Shown here one piece after another: positions 16,476 through 25,639 of a stretch of 60,136 nucleotides of DNA. The stretch spans positions 1-60,136 of the forward strand of contig JAAELQ010000173.1 of NCBI GenBank assembly GCA_024226515.1, written 5' to 3'. This DNA comes from a bacterium. GTDB lineage: Bacteria; Acidobacteriota; Polarisedimenticolia; Polarisedimenticolales; Polarisedimenticolaceae. Under the pieces are notes generated by a model. That model saw only the letters and a list, made by a program, of their open reading frames with translations, was not told where the DNA came from and ran no database searches. Both the position numbers and the translations under genes were made by a program. Positions within the stretch are counted from its first letter, which is position 1. Each line of letters begins with the position of its first letter.

Positions 16476-18881
16476 ATGATGAAGAGTTCGAGTCGATCTG
16501 GCCTCGTCCTGTCGGGGATCTTCCTTCTGCTGCTGTTCTCCAACTCGGTTCACGCGGAGGAGGCGGGGGGCAGCGTCCATGTCTCGGTGGTTGACCGGGC
16601 CGGAAACTCTGTGACCGACGCGCGTGTCACCCTGGTCGAGCTGGGCAAGAGCGTCTACGTCGACGACCGGGGCAACGCGGCGTTCGCAGGGGTTCCGCCG
16701 GGCGAGTACCACGTCGAGGCGTCGAGCGGCCAGTTCGGTTCGGCGGTGGAGGAGTTCGAGCTGGTGGCGGGGCAGGACCACACGTCGCGGTTGACGCTCG
16801 GTCGTTCGATCCATCGCGAGCGCATCGTCGTGACTGCGATGTCCGGCGGGCGCGGCAGCGCCGAGGTCGTCGTACCGATCAACGTGCTCGACTCGGAGGA
16901 GCTCAACGAACGGATGCAGCCGACTCTGGGCGAGACGCTGGCGCAGGAACCGGGGATCCACTCGACGTTCTTCGGCGCGGGGGCCAGCCGGCCGATCATC
17001 CGCGGCCAGTCCGGCGGTCGCGTGCGCATCCTCGAGGACGGGATCGGCGTCGGCGACGCCTCGACGACCAGTCCGGATCATGCGGTCGGAACGGATCCCG
17101 TCAGCGCCGACAGCATCGAGGTCGTGCGCGGTCCGGCGGCGCTGCTGTACGACACCAGCGCCATCGGCGGTCTGGTCAACATACTCGACGGGCGGATCCC
17201 GGATCACGCCCCGCGGAAGCCGTTCGCGGGGTCGTTCGACCTGCGGCTGGGCAGCGCCGCCGACGAGCGCACCGGCGCGGTCGATCTCGGCGGCGGCAAC
17301 GAGGCCTTCGCCTGGCACCTCGACGCGTCGTCGCGCGAGACGCACGACTACGAGATCGCCGGCCCGGCGGTCGTCGGTGACCCGGACAGCCCCTCGGACG
17401 AGCTGCCGAACAGCGCCGTCGAGAACACGACGCTGACCGCGGGCGTGTCGGCGCTGTTCGACAACGGTTACCTCGGCGTCTCGGCTCGCGGCTTCGACAG
17501 CGAGTACGGCATCCAGGAGATCGAGCTCGAGCCGGTGGTCGTCCCCCTCCTCGGAGAAGAGGAGGAAGAGGGCGGCGTACGGATCGACATGCAGCAGCGC
17601 CGGTTCGATCTGCGCGGCGAGTTCGACTTCGAGTCGACGCACGTGGATCGGCTGAAGTTCAGTCTCGGCGTCACCGACTACGAGCACACCGAGTTCGAGG
17701 GCGGCGAGGCGGGGACGATGTTCTTCGCCGACACCGTCGAGTCGCGCCTCGAGCTGTCGCACCACCAGCGCTCGACCTCTCCCGGCGTCGTCGGCGTGCA
17801 GTACCGCAACCGCGACGCGGAGGCCGAGGGCCAGGAGGCGTTCGTCCCCGAGAACGAGACGGATACACTGGCTCTGTTCGCCCTGCAGGAGTTCGAGGCG
17901 GGACCGATCGGTCTCGAGCTGGGCGGGCGGCTGGAGACGAACGACCTCTCGACCGGCTCGATCTCCCAGGAACTGCTCGATCGCATCGCGGCCAACCCGA
18001 ACTGCACGACTCCCGCGGACCGCGATTTCAACAACCTGTCCGCGTCCGCCGGTGCGGTGTGGCTCTCGGACAACGGGTTCGCGATCGGCGCGTCGCTGTC
18101 GCACGCGGTCCGCGCACCGGGTGCAGAAGAGCTGTATTCCTGCGGCCCACATCTGGCGACGCAGTCGTTCGAGGTCGGCAACACCGAGCTCGACGAGGAA
18201 ACGGGCCTCGAGCTCAACGTCAGCCTGCGCAAGCGCACCGGCCGGCTCACGGGCGAGATCGTGCTCTTCGCCAACCGCTTCGACGACTACATCTTCGAGG
18301 AGTTCACCGGCCGCCTCCTCACGGAGGAAGGCGTTCTGTACGATCCGGTGCTGACGCCGGATCCGGAGTTCGTCCTGCCGGAATACCGCTTCACCCAGGA
18401 GGACGCCGAGTTCTACGGCGCCGAGTTCACGCTGCTGTTCGACCTGCTCTCGAACGAGCGGCAGCACCTCGATCTCGAGCTGACCGGAGACGTCGTGCGT
18501 GCCGAGCTGCGCGACAGCGGCGACTACCTGCCGCGCATCCCGGCCTCGCGCGTCGGTATCGGACTGCAGTACCGCGCCGATCGCTGGTACGGCTCGGCCT
18601 CGGTTCGTTACACCGCGGAGCAGGATCGCCTTGCGCCGTCCGAGACGATCACCAGCCCGCTGGTCGAGGGACTGGAACTGCTCGGCGGGCCGACTGACGA
18701 CTACACCATGGTTGCTGCGACCGCGGGCTACCGCTTCGTCAAGTCGGGGATGCTGCACGACTTCTCGCTGCGCGGATCGAACCTGACCGACGAGGAGGCG
18801 CGCGTTCACACCTCGCGACTGAAGAACGTCGCTCCGCTGCCGGGCGCAGACATCAGCTTCGCCTACCGCCTCGTCTTCTAA
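16476..18881 (+). CDS. TonB-dependent outer-membrane receptor, ZnuD-like
   Basis: An 801-residue receptor. A signal peptide ending 'SVHAEE' is followed by a carboxypeptidase-regulatory-like domain (about 30-110), a plug ('ERIVVTAM', 'GETLAQEPGIHSTFFG', 'RPIIRGQSGGRVRILEDG', 'EVVRGPAALLYDTSAIGG') and a 22-strand-type barrel ending in Phe. The barrel segment 'VRAPGAEELYSCGPHLATQSFEVGN' region (about residues 545-570) closely follows the ZnuD/zinc-receptor pattern rather than siderophore receptors. Import of zinc or another ligand into the periplasm, energised by TonB, is therefore likely. The ATG at 16476 or 16479 is used; no strong ribosome site is visible. Divergent from the His-rich barrel protein, so joint Zur-type control is plausible, though I see no clear operator. 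Confidence 0.88.
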   Translation: MMKSSSRSGLVLSGIFLLLLFSNSVHAEEAGGSVHVSVVDRAGNSVTDARVTLVELGKSVYVDDRGNAAFAGVPPGEYHVEASSGQFGSAVEEFELVAGQDHTSRLTLGRSIHRERIVVTAMSGGRGSAEVVVPINVLDSEELNERMQPTLGETLAQEPGIHSTFFGAGASRPIIRGQSGGRVRILEDGIGVGDASTTSPDHAVGTDPVSADSIEVVRGPAALLYDTSAIGGLVNILDGRIPDHAPRKPFAGSFDLRLGSAADERTGAVDLGGGNEAFAWHLDASSRETHDYEIAGPAVVGDPDSPSDELPNSAVENTTLTAGVSALFDNGYLGVSARGFDSEYGIQEIELEPVVVPLLGEEEEEGGVRIDMQQRRFDLRGEFDFESTHVDRLKFSLGVTDYEHTEFEGGEAGTMFFADTVESRLELSHHQRSTSPGVVGVQYRNRDAEAEGQEAFVPENETDTLALFALQEFEAGPIGLELGGRLETNDLSTGSISQELLDRIAANPNCTTPADRDFNNLSASAGAVWLSDNGFAIGASLSHAVRAPGAEELYSCGPHLATQSFEVGNTELDEETGLELNVSLRKRTGRLTGEIVLFANRFDDYIFEEFTGRLLTEEGVLYDPVLTPDPEFVLPEYRFTQEDAEFYGAEFTLLFDLLSNERQHLDLELTGDVVRAELRDSGDYLPRIPASRVGIGLQYRADRWYGSASVRYTAEQDRLAPSETITSPLVEGLELLGGPTDDYTMVAATAGYRFVKSGMLHDFSLRGSNLTDEEARVHTSRLKNVAPLPGADISFAYRLVF

Positions 18882-18889
18882 TCGATGAA

Positions 18890-18913
18890 GGGGTCAGGCT
18901 GTGCATCGTGCAT
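18890..18913. repeat. REP-like half element (copy 1)
   Basis: A 24-base sequence beginning GGGGTCAGGCTGTGCATC matches 22 of 24 bases of the left arm of the complete palindrome at 39554-39603. It lies 9 bases after the TonB receptor stop, between convergent genes, a usual position for REP elements. Confidence 0.65.
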
Positions 18914-18918
18914 GACGA

Positions 18919-19326
18919 TCATCGCCAGGCACCCAGAATCGCTCCCATCACCGTGAACGCCACCGTGAGATACCCGCCGTTGACGAGGATGTAGCTCAGC
19001 GGCCGCCGCTCGAACAACGCCACGACCGCGAGACCCGCCGCGGCCCAGCCGAGACCGCCGGCAGCTCCCGCCGCGATGCCGAAGCCGATCGTCGTGTCCG
19101 GCCCGCTGAGGAAGCCGGCCAGATTACCGGACATGATCAGGCACAGCACGAAGGCGGCGCCGAAGATCACCGCCGGCGATCCCTTCTTCAGGTCGTCTTC
19201 CGTGAATCCGTTGGCCTTCATCCAGACGCCGCCGAGGAATGCCGGCGAGTACCAGACCCCGCCGATGAGGAAGTTGGCCAGCGCCGCGACCAGGACCGCC
19301 CATACGTTGATACCGAGTTCACCCAT
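18919..19326 (-). CDS. DUF1761 integral membrane protein
   Basis: A 135-residue protein with about four transmembrane helices and the family signature 'NFLIGGVWYSPAFLGGVWMKANGFT' region near residues 18-42, followed by 'FGAAFVLCLIMS'. DUF1761 proteins are small inner-membrane proteins of unknown function. GGAGGTCGAA just upstream of the ATG at 19326 gives a firm start. It lies downstream of, and on the same strand as, the AraC-type regulator gene at 19411-20274, with an 84-base gap, so it may be expressed with it. Confidence 0.88.
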   Translation of the reverse strand: MGELGINVWAVLVAALANFLIGGVWYSPAFLGGVWMKANGFTEDDLKKGSPAVIFGAAFVLCLIMSGNLAGFLSGPDTTIGFGIAAGAAGGLGWAAAGLAVVALFERRPLSYILVNGGYLTVAFTVMGAILGAWR

Positions 19327-19410
19327 TTCGACCTCCAGGGAGATGGTTTCTTGCCGTGTGCGGAGGGAGAATACGGCACGGCACCGGCGAGGATCTTGGA
19401 TAAAACGGAA

Positions 19411-20274
19411 CTACTCGACGGGCAGGTAGTTCTCGAGGCCGCGGTAGGCCGAAACGTAGCCGGTGGGAGAAAGTCCCGAGAAGTCACGGAAATCGCGCAC
19501 CAGGTGCGACTGATCGTAGTACCCGTGTTGCAGGGCCAGGTCGGCCCAGTCGGGCTCGGGCGGAGTCCCGCCTCGATAGTCCGTGCCGTAGTCCGGCCCC
19601 GCGGGCGCGGTCTGCCGGGTCACGTCACGCAGCACTTCCTGGAAGCGGCGGATGCGGCCGTAGTGCTTGGGCGGCAGCCCGACCCAGCGCCGAAAGAGCC
19701 CCGTGAGATAGCGCTGGCTGTAGCCGACCTCGTCGACGAGATCGGAGATGCGAATCCCTGCCGGCGCGAACAGACGCTGCGTGACGTACTCGACCGCGGC
19801 GTGGGACTCGAGGCGCCCCGTCGCTCGTTCCAGCAGCCACTTCTCGACGGCCGCCATTTTGTCCGGATGCGTCTCGGCGGACAGTACGCGATCCCGCAGG
19901 GACGCGGTCGCGCGCCCGAGCACGTCGTCGAGCGGATCGACCGTGTCGGTGATGCCGTCGACCGAGAAGCCGAGAAACGGATAGGCACCGCCGGGGCGAA
20001 AGCGGATGACGACCATCGAAGAGCCGGGTGCGGCCTCGATCAGGATCCAGCCGCGGCGCATGCCGGAGATCCAGGCGTTGCGGAAGCTGCGCTGTTCGGT
20101 GAGGTCGTGGTTGAACATCCGTTTGGGTGTGTCGGTCAGGTCGATGACGATCTCGACCGCCCCGTCGGGAAGCAGCTTCTCCATGCGGTGCGTGGGCTGA
20201 TAGTCGGCGTAGTACGTGACCAGCTCGACGAATCGGTCCAGCGGCGGGCCGCAGCGATGAAGGTGGAGAATCAC
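19411..20274 (-). CDS. AraC-family transcriptional regulator
   Basis: A 287-residue regulator. The N-terminal about 160 residues match the beta-sandwich found in AraC proteins of the DUF6597 type ('ELVTYYADYQPTHRMEKLLPDG', 'VVIRFRPGGAYPFLG'). The C-terminal double helix-turn-helix covers about 185-280 ('ISDLVDEVGYSQRYLTGLFRRW', 'DLALQHGYYDQSHLVRDFR', 'SGLSPTGY'). The start is a GTG at 20274; GGGAG overlaps it, so the exact start is less sure. Regulated genes are unknown; the neighbouring DUF1761 gene is a candidate target. Confidence 0.88.
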   Translation of the reverse strand: MILHLHRCGPPLDRFVELVTYYADYQPTHRMEKLLPDGAVEIVIDLTDTPKRMFNHDLTEQRSFRNAWISGMRRGWILIEAAPGSSMVVIRFRPGGAYPFLGFSVDGITDTVDPLDDVLGRATASLRDRVLSAETHPDKMAAVEKWLLERATGRLESHAAVEYVTQRLFAPAGIRISDLVDEVGYSQRYLTGLFRRWVGLPPKHYGRIRRFQEVLRDVTRQTAPAGPDYGTDYRGGTPPEPDWADLALQHGYYDQSHLVRDFRDFSGLSPTGYVSAYRGLENYLPVE

Positions 20275-20312
20275 TCCCGGGATTGTACGTCGAGATCGGT
20301 GGCAGGGCCGTT

Positions 20313-23300
20313 TCAGGTCTTCGCGCGGACGATGACCTCGGACACGAGCTGTGCCAGCGCGTCCACGCCGAACGGCTTGGCCAGCCGGCCGCTGAAGCCG
20401 AACTCTCTGTAGTTGGCCATGACGGGGTCGTGGCTGTAGCCGCTGATCACGATCGCACGCACCTCGGTGTCCATCTCGATCAGTCGCGCGATGGTCTCGC
20501 GGCCACCCATCCCGCCGCGCACGGTCAGGTCGAGGATCACCAGATCGTACGGTCTTCGATCCCGGATCGCCTCGCGATACAGCTCGAGCGCCCTCTCGCC
20601 GTGCTCGGCTCCGTCGACCGAGTAGCCGAGGTCCTCCAGCGAACGATCGAGCACGTCGCGCACGTCGTCCTCGTCGTCCATCAACAGGATGCGCCCCGTG
20701 CCCCTGACGAGGTCGGGCGGCGGTGTGACGGGCGTCACCTCGCGCGCGTCGGACTCCGGCAGCATGACGCGGAAGGTCGAGCCGAGGCCCGGCGTCGACT
20801 CGACGGTCAGCATGCCGTCGTGGCGATTCACGATCGAGTATGCCGTCGCCAGGCCGAGTCCGCTGCCGCGCGACTTGGTCGAGAAGTACGGATCGAAGAT
20901 CCGGGTGAGATGTTCCTTGGAGATCCCCTCACCTTGATCGTGGATTGCAAACTCGACGTAGCGGCCGGACTCGAGACCCGGCGGTGACGCCTCGAGGTTG
21001 CGCCCGGTGACCTTGATCGTGCCGCCCTTCGGCATGGCCTGCGACGCGTTGAGCAACAGGTTGCTGACCACCTGGTTGATCTGGCTCGTGTCGATATCGA
21101 CGATCCACAGGTCGCAGAGCCCCTCGAACTCACAGCGCGTGTTGCTGCCGCTGAGCACGAACCCTGCCGAGGCGCGGATCAACTCGGCAAGTGTCGCCGC
21201 CTGGCGCACGGGTTCGCCGCCGCGTGAGAAGGTCAACAACTGACCCGTCAGCGCTCGCGCCTGCGTCAGCGCCGTCTCGGCGGTGTCCAGGCTGCGCCGG
21301 CTGCGCGGCGTCACGGCGGGGTCGGACTTGACGAGAAACAAGCTGCCGAGGATCACCGTCATCAGATTGTTGAAATCGTGTGCGATGCCACCGGCCAGTG
21401 TGCCGAGCGATTCCAGCCGCTGGGCCCGCGTCAGCTCTTGCTCGATGTGGCGGTGCTCTTCGAGTTTCTGCTGCACCTCGAGCTTGAGTTTCTGCGAACA
21501 CCGTACTTGCTGGAAGTAGAGCAGTCCGGCCAGCGAGAGGCCGAGAAGCATCGTGAGGCCGAGAACGACGAGCCGGCCTCGGGTCCAGAACGGGGCGAGC
21601 ACGGTGATCGGCGACGACGAGACGATGTCGCTCCACATGCCGTGCGCGTTGGCGGCCTGCAGGTGGAAACGATAGCGCCCCGGTGCGAGGTCGGCGTAGC
21701 GCACCTCTCCGTCGGTCGAGGCAGCGGGCGATCCCCACTCGGTGTCGTGTCCCTCGAGCCGCGCACGGATCTGAACCCGGCTCTCGTCGAGAAACGACAC
21801 CGCGCGAAATCGGAAAGACAGGTCGTTGTCTTCGTGGGAGAACTCGACTCGATCCGAAGACGTCCCGACTCCGTTGGCGGACGCGACCGAGAGCAGCTCC
21901 ACGATCGGCGGCACGGATACGCGACGGTCGTATTCGGCCCGGTAGATCGACAGGCCGTTGTCGGTTCCGATCCAGACGAGTCCCTCCGAGTCCACGATTC
22001 CCGCGGCCCGGTTCGTCTCGGGTCCCGCGAGTCCGTCCTCGACCGTGAAGCGCTCGATGGAGTTGCCGTGGCGCAGAACGATGCCGTTGTCGGTTCCGAC
22101 CCACAGCATCGACCGACCCTCGGCCGCCAGGAAGTAGACCGGCCGGTCGATCGGTGGGTCGGCCTCGACCAGGTGATGTCCGCGGACGCGATACAGGCCT
22201 GCGCCGGTGCCGAGAACGACGCCGCCGTCGCGGTGCTCGAGCACCGAATAGACGTTGTCGATCTCGACGTTGCCCTCGCCGTGCCAGTGGCTCCAGCGAC
22301 CGTGCTGCAGACGCCAGAGTCCCGCGCCGGACGTTGCCAGGTACAGGGAATCGCCGATCGGGGTCACGCGGCGGATCCGAGCCTCGGGCAGCTCGGCCGG
22401 CGTCTCCAGCAACTCGAACCGATCGCCGCGCAGACCGTGGACCCCCTGTATGGAAACGGTCCAGACGACCCCGTCGTCGTCGACGGCCACCGACCAGATC
22501 GAGTCCGGCAGGTCGTAGCGCCAGTCGACGCGGCCCAGATCGTCGATTCGCGCCAGCCCGCGCCCCTCGACGGCGGCCCAGATGCTGCCGTGAGGATCCT
22601 CCGCCAGTTCCAGGACGCGCATGCGGCGGTCGGGTTCGCCGAGTTTCAACGCGAGCATCTCGTCGCCGAAACGCGTGATGCCGTGGGGATGCCCCAGCAC
22701 GACCTCGCCCGAGGCTCGCTCGAGGACGGCCGTGACCTCGTCCTCGAACAGGCCGTGTTCCTTGCGGTACGTCGAAAACCGGAAGCTGATCAGCTTGGAG
22801 ACGCCACGTGGCGTCGCGATCCAGGCGTTGGCCTCGCGGTCCACGAACAGGTTCGTGACGCCGGACGAGACCAGCCCGTTGCGTTGCCCGAGCCGCTCGA
22901 TCCCCGACCTGGGGTCGAAGCGCCAGATCGCGGTCCAGTCGCCGAAGTAGATGCCTCCCGTGCCGTCGGGCTCGACGATCGATCGGTTGTAGGCGCTCTT
23001 CCTGATCTCCGAACTCTCGTGCAGCAACTCGAAGCGGTCCTCGTGCAGCCGGCCGATCCAGTCCTCTCCGACCAACCAGATGGCGTCGTCTTCCGCATCC
23101 GCGGCGAGGCCACGCAGGGCGCGCTCGACCGCGGACACGGGACGCATGGCCGACTCGGCGCCGTCGAGGTCCAGGGCCCACAGACCCGACTTCGTCCCGG
23201 CGAACAACCGCGAGTCGTAGACCAGCAGGCACACCACCTTCTCATGGCCGGCGGTGACCTGCCGCCAACGGCCCCCGACGCGGAAGTGAATCGCGCCGTC

Positions 23301-23756
23301 GCTCGATCCCAGGGCCTGGACGTCCTGACTGCCGTGCACACCCGTCGCGAGCGCGTAGACCGTGGAACCGGTCGCCAGCTCCGGCGGTCCATCGATCGTG
23401 CTCCAACTCGAGCCGTCGAAACGACTCAGCGTGCCGCCGAAAGTCTCCGCTACCGCCCACAGGTGGTTTCGGTGATCCCACTGCTGATGGTCGCCGAGTG
23501 CACGCGGCACGTCGAGGCCGATGTCCTGTGTCCACCAGCTCGTGCCGTCGTAGGTCGCCACGCCCGCGACGGTGGCGAAACGCATGCGTCCCGAATCGTC
23601 CTGCGCCACCGCGAAGACCTGCGAGCTGGGCAGCCCCGAGGCCTCGGTGTAGTTGTCGACCAGGTATTGCTGGGCCTGGACCAGCCCTGACGAGACGGCG
23701 ATCAACGCCGCAATAAAGACGATACGCCCTCTATTGAGCGAAGTGCACAATCCCAT
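20313..23756 (-). CDS. Hybrid histidine kinase with two-component beta-propeller sensor
   Basis: A 1147-residue hybrid sensor. A signal/anchor segment (1-28) is followed by about 14 propeller repeats (30-650) of the 'GLPSSQVFAVAQDDSGRM' and 'GLVWIGTDNGLSIY' type, a Y_Y_Y domain (about 660-725, 'DNDLSFRFRAVSF', 'APGRYRFHLQAANAHGMWS'), one membrane helix (about 735-755), a HisKA domain with H793 ('GGIAHDFNNLMT'), HATPase_c ('DQGEGISKEHLTRIFDPYFSTK', split) and a C-terminal receiver with D1076 ('LVILDLTVRGG'). The extracytoplasmic propeller probably senses a polysaccharide or other external cue, as in Bacteroidota. Most such proteins end in an AraC domain; here it ends in a receiver, with an AraC regulator encoded 38 bases downstream on the same strand. 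Confidence 0.93.
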   Translation of the reverse strand: MGLCTSLNRGRIVFIAALIAVSSGLVQAQQYLVDNYTEASGLPSSQVFAVAQDDSGRMRFATVAGVATYDGTSWWTQDIGLDVPRALGDHQQWDHRNHLWAVAETFGGTLSRFDGSSWSTIDGPPELATGSTVYALATGVHGSQDVQALGSSDGAIHFRVGGRWRQVTAGHEKVVCLLVYDSRLFAGTKSGLWALDLDGAESAMRPVSAVERALRGLAADAEDDAIWLVGEDWIGRLHEDRFELLHESSEIRKSAYNRSIVEPDGTGGIYFGDWTAIWRFDPRSGIERLGQRNGLVSSGVTNLFVDREANAWIATPRGVSKLISFRFSTYRKEHGLFEDEVTAVLERASGEVVLGHPHGITRFGDEMLALKLGEPDRRMRVLELAEDPHGSIWAAVEGRGLARIDDLGRVDWRYDLPDSIWSVAVDDDGVVWTVSIQGVHGLRGDRFELLETPAELPEARIRRVTPIGDSLYLATSGAGLWRLQHGRWSHWHGEGNVEIDNVYSVLEHRDGGVVLGTGAGLYRVRGHHLVEADPPIDRPVYFLAAEGRSMLWVGTDNGIVLRHGNSIERFTVEDGLAGPETNRAAGIVDSEGLVWIGTDNGLSIYRAEYDRRVSVPPIVELLSVASANGVGTSSDRVEFSHEDNDLSFRFRAVSFLDESRVQIRARLEGHDTEWGSPAASTDGEVRYADLAPGRYRFHLQAANAHGMWSDIVSSSPITVLAPFWTRGRLVVLGLTMLLGLSLAGLLYFQQVRCSQKLKLEVQQKLEEHRHIEQELTRAQRLESLGTLAGGIAHDFNNLMTVILGSLFLVKSDPAVTPRSRRSLDTAETALTQARALTGQLLTFSRGGEPVRQAATLAELIRASAGFVLSGSNTRCEFEGLCDLWIVDIDTSQINQVVSNLLLNASQAMPKGGTIKVTGRNLEASPPGLESGRYVEFAIHDQGEGISKEHLTRIFDPYFSTKSRGSGLGLATAYSIVNRHDGMLTVESTPGLGSTFRVMLPESDAREVTPVTPPPDLVRGTGRILLMDDEDDVRDVLDRSLEDLGYSVDGAEHGERALELYREAIRDRRPYDLVILDLTVRGGMGGRETIARLIEMDTEVRAIVISGYSHDPVMANYREFGFSGRLAKPFGVDALAQLVSEVIVRAKT

Positions 23757-23849
23757 GCCCCCCCGAGAATCGCGGCCGCGATCTTACCATCACTGTCGGG
23801 GGGCGAGCCTACCCGGCTGGTGCCCGAATCGGAATCGGAGGACAGGATC

Positions 23850-24035
23850 CTAACGGGCGCGCGGGACCACGATCCAGAGGATCAGGTAGACGATGATGCC
23901 CGGAAATGCGACCGAGATCACCGAGACGAGCACGTAGAGCAGCCGCACCCACGTGGGGCTCCAGTCCAGCCACTCGGCGAGGCCGCCGCAGACGCCGGCG
24001 AGGATTCGATTCTCGTTGGAGAGATGTAAAGCCAC
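23850..24035 (-). CDS. PspC-domain membrane protein
   Basis: A 61-residue protein that is just one PspC domain: 'LSNENRILAGVCGGLAEWLDWSPTW' region, then one or two membrane helices ('LLYVLVSVISVAF', 'IIVYLILWIVVP'). PspC modules belong to envelope-stress (phage shock) systems. The start is a GTG at 24035. No pspA or pspB lies nearby, so this is a stand-alone copy, which is common in Acidobacteriota and Bacteroidota. Confidence 0.88.
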   Translation of the reverse strand: MALHLSNENRILAGVCGGLAEWLDWSPTWVRLLYVLVSVISVAFPGIIVYLILWIVVPRAR

Positions 24036-24098
24036 CGCAAATCCAGATTAGCACGGACGATCAAGCAGTTCGTCGCCCGCAGCGGTAACCTTTCGCTG

Positions 24099-24995
24099 AT
24101 GACGACACAAGGTGTTTACGAGGAACGGATGCTGCGGGTTCTGGCGCACGTCCAGCGGCACCTCGACGAGGCGCTGTCGCCGAACGACCTGGCGCGTGTC
24201 GCCTGCTTCTCGCCGCATCACTTCCATCGCATCTTCCGCGGAATGCTCGGCGAGTCGGTGATGGGCCACATCCGTCGTCTGCGGCTCGAGCGCGCGGCGT
24301 GGCAGCTGAAGGTCGGAGACCGGCCGGTGACGCGCGTCGCGTTCGACGTCGGCTACGAGGCACACGAGGCGTTCACTCGTGCGTTCGGCGCGATGTTCGG
24401 TCTCTCGCCCAGCGCGTTTCGCGAGCGCCATCGTAAGCTGGACTATCCGGCGTCCCCGTCGGGCGTGCACTTCGATCCCGACGGGTCGGCGCCGAGGCTG
24501 GAGGAACGAGAGATGACTGCGTTCGACGACAACGTCCGCATCGTCGACGAACCGGCCCGTCGTGCGGTCTTCCTGCGTCACGTCGGTCCGTACGACGAGG
24601 TCGGCGAGACGTGGGATCGACTGATGACGTGGGCCGGGCCGCGTGGCCTGATCGGCGCCGGAACGCAGATGCTCGGGCTGTGTCACGACGACCCCGAGAT
24701 CACACCTGCCGACAAGGTGCGCTACGACTCGTGCCTCGTGGTCGCCGGCGCCGTCGAGGTCGAGGGGCCGTTCGGCCTCGTCGATATCCCCGGCGGGGAG
24801 TATGCCGTGTACCGCCACGTCGGCCCGTACAGCGACCTCGGTCGATCGTACATCGAGTTGCTCGGTCGCTGGTTGCCGGCCAGCGGACGCGCCGCGGTCG
24901 ACGTGGCGTGCGTCGAGCGCTACTGGAACGACCCCGAGAACACGCCCCCGCAAGAGCTGGAGACCGATCTGTGCGTGTTGCTCGAACCGCGCTGA
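24099..24995 (+). CDS. AraC-family regulator with GyrI-like ligand domain
   Basis: A 298-residue Rob/SoxS-type regulator with an effector domain. Residues about 8-108 are the double HTH ('LSPNDLARVACFSPHHFHRIF', split over the first HTH, and 'VTRVAFDVGYEAHEAFTRAFGAMFGLSP'). Residues about 140-298 are a GyrI-like (SBP_bac/AraC effector) domain with 'VGPYDEVGETWDRL', 'ADKVRYDSCLVV' and 'PGGEYAVYRHVGPYSDLG'. Such proteins bind small hydrophobic compounds and activate efflux or stress genes. A separate GyrI-like gene starts 13 bases downstream, so both probably respond to related ligands. Confidence 0.92.
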   Translation: MTTQGVYEERMLRVLAHVQRHLDEALSPNDLARVACFSPHHFHRIFRGMLGESVMGHIRRLRLERAAWQLKVGDRPVTRVAFDVGYEAHEAFTRAFGAMFGLSPSAFRERHRKLDYPASPSGVHFDPDGSAPRLEEREMTAFDDNVRIVDEPARRAVFLRHVGPYDEVGETWDRLMTWAGPRGLIGAGTQMLGLCHDDPEITPADKVRYDSCLVVAGAVEVEGPFGLVDIPGGEYAVYRHVGPYSDLGRSYIELLGRWLPASGRAAVDVACVERYWNDPENTPPQELETDLCVLLEPR

Positions 24996-25008
24996 AGGAG
25001 AATCGATC

Positions 25009-25620
25009 ATGCCCACCGCCGAGAAGCTCGACCTGTTCAAGTTGCATCGCGACCAGTACGTGGCGCGCAAGAAGCCCGTGCTGGTCGACATTCCCGAGGT
25101 GAACTATCTCGTCGCACAGGGCCGGGGTGAGCCCGGCGGCGAGCAGTTCCAGACGCGCGTGGCCGCGCTGTACGCTGCGGCCTACACGCTGAAGTTCACC
25201 AGCAAGGCGGAGGGACGCGACTTCGTCGTCTCGAAGCTCGAGGGGCTCTGCTGGACCGGCAAGAGCTCGAGCGACTTCGGCGAGGTCCCGAAGAGCGAGT
25301 GGAACTGGAAGCTGATGATCCGTCGCCCCGACTTCATCGGTGCGAAGCAACTCGAGACGGCGGTCGCCGCCATCCGCGACAAGGGCAAGACGCCGGAGAT
25401 CGAGGCGGTCACGCTGGACGGCATGTCCGAGGGGCGCTGCGTGCAGATGTTGCACGTCGGTCCGTACGAGCGAGAGGGCGAGACGCGGGCCGTCATGCTG
25501 GCTTTCGCCGAGGAGCAGGGGTTGGCGCCCGGCGGCCTGCACCACGAGATCTACCTGTCCGATCCGCGTCGCGTGGAGCCCGCGCGTCTGAAGACGATCC
25601 TGCGGCAGCCCGTGCGCTGA
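25009..25620 (+). CDS. GyrI-like small-molecule-binding protein
   Basis: A 203-residue stand-alone GyrI-like protein ('EKLDLFKLHRDQYVARKKPV', 'NYLVAQGRGEPGG', 'KLEGLCWTG', 'VQMLHVGPYEREGET', 'HHEIYLSDPRR'). GAAGGAG at 24994-25000 serves the ATG at 25009. It lies directly after the AraC/GyrI regulator in what looks like a two-gene operon. Stand-alone GyrI-like proteins bind or sometimes hydrolyse toxic small molecules; cyclopropanoid cyclopropyl hydrolases belong to this superfamily. A detoxification role is inferred, not shown. Confidence 0.9.
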   Translation: MPTAEKLDLFKLHRDQYVARKKPVLVDIPEVNYLVAQGRGEPGGEQFQTRVAALYAAAYTLKFTSKAEGRDFVVSKLEGLCWTGKSSSDFGEVPKSEWNWKLMIRRPDFIGAKQLETAVAAIRDKGKTPEIEAVTLDGMSEGRCVQMLHVGPYEREGETRAVMLAFAEEQGLAPGGLHHEIYLSDPRRVEPARLKTILRQPVR

Positions 25621-25639
25621 CGGGACGTGATTCCGACGG

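Noticed and set aside
16440..18809. 789-codon minus-strand open frame
   Set aside because: Antisense shadow of the TonB receptor, which has clear family motifs; the composition is typical of high-GC antisense frames.
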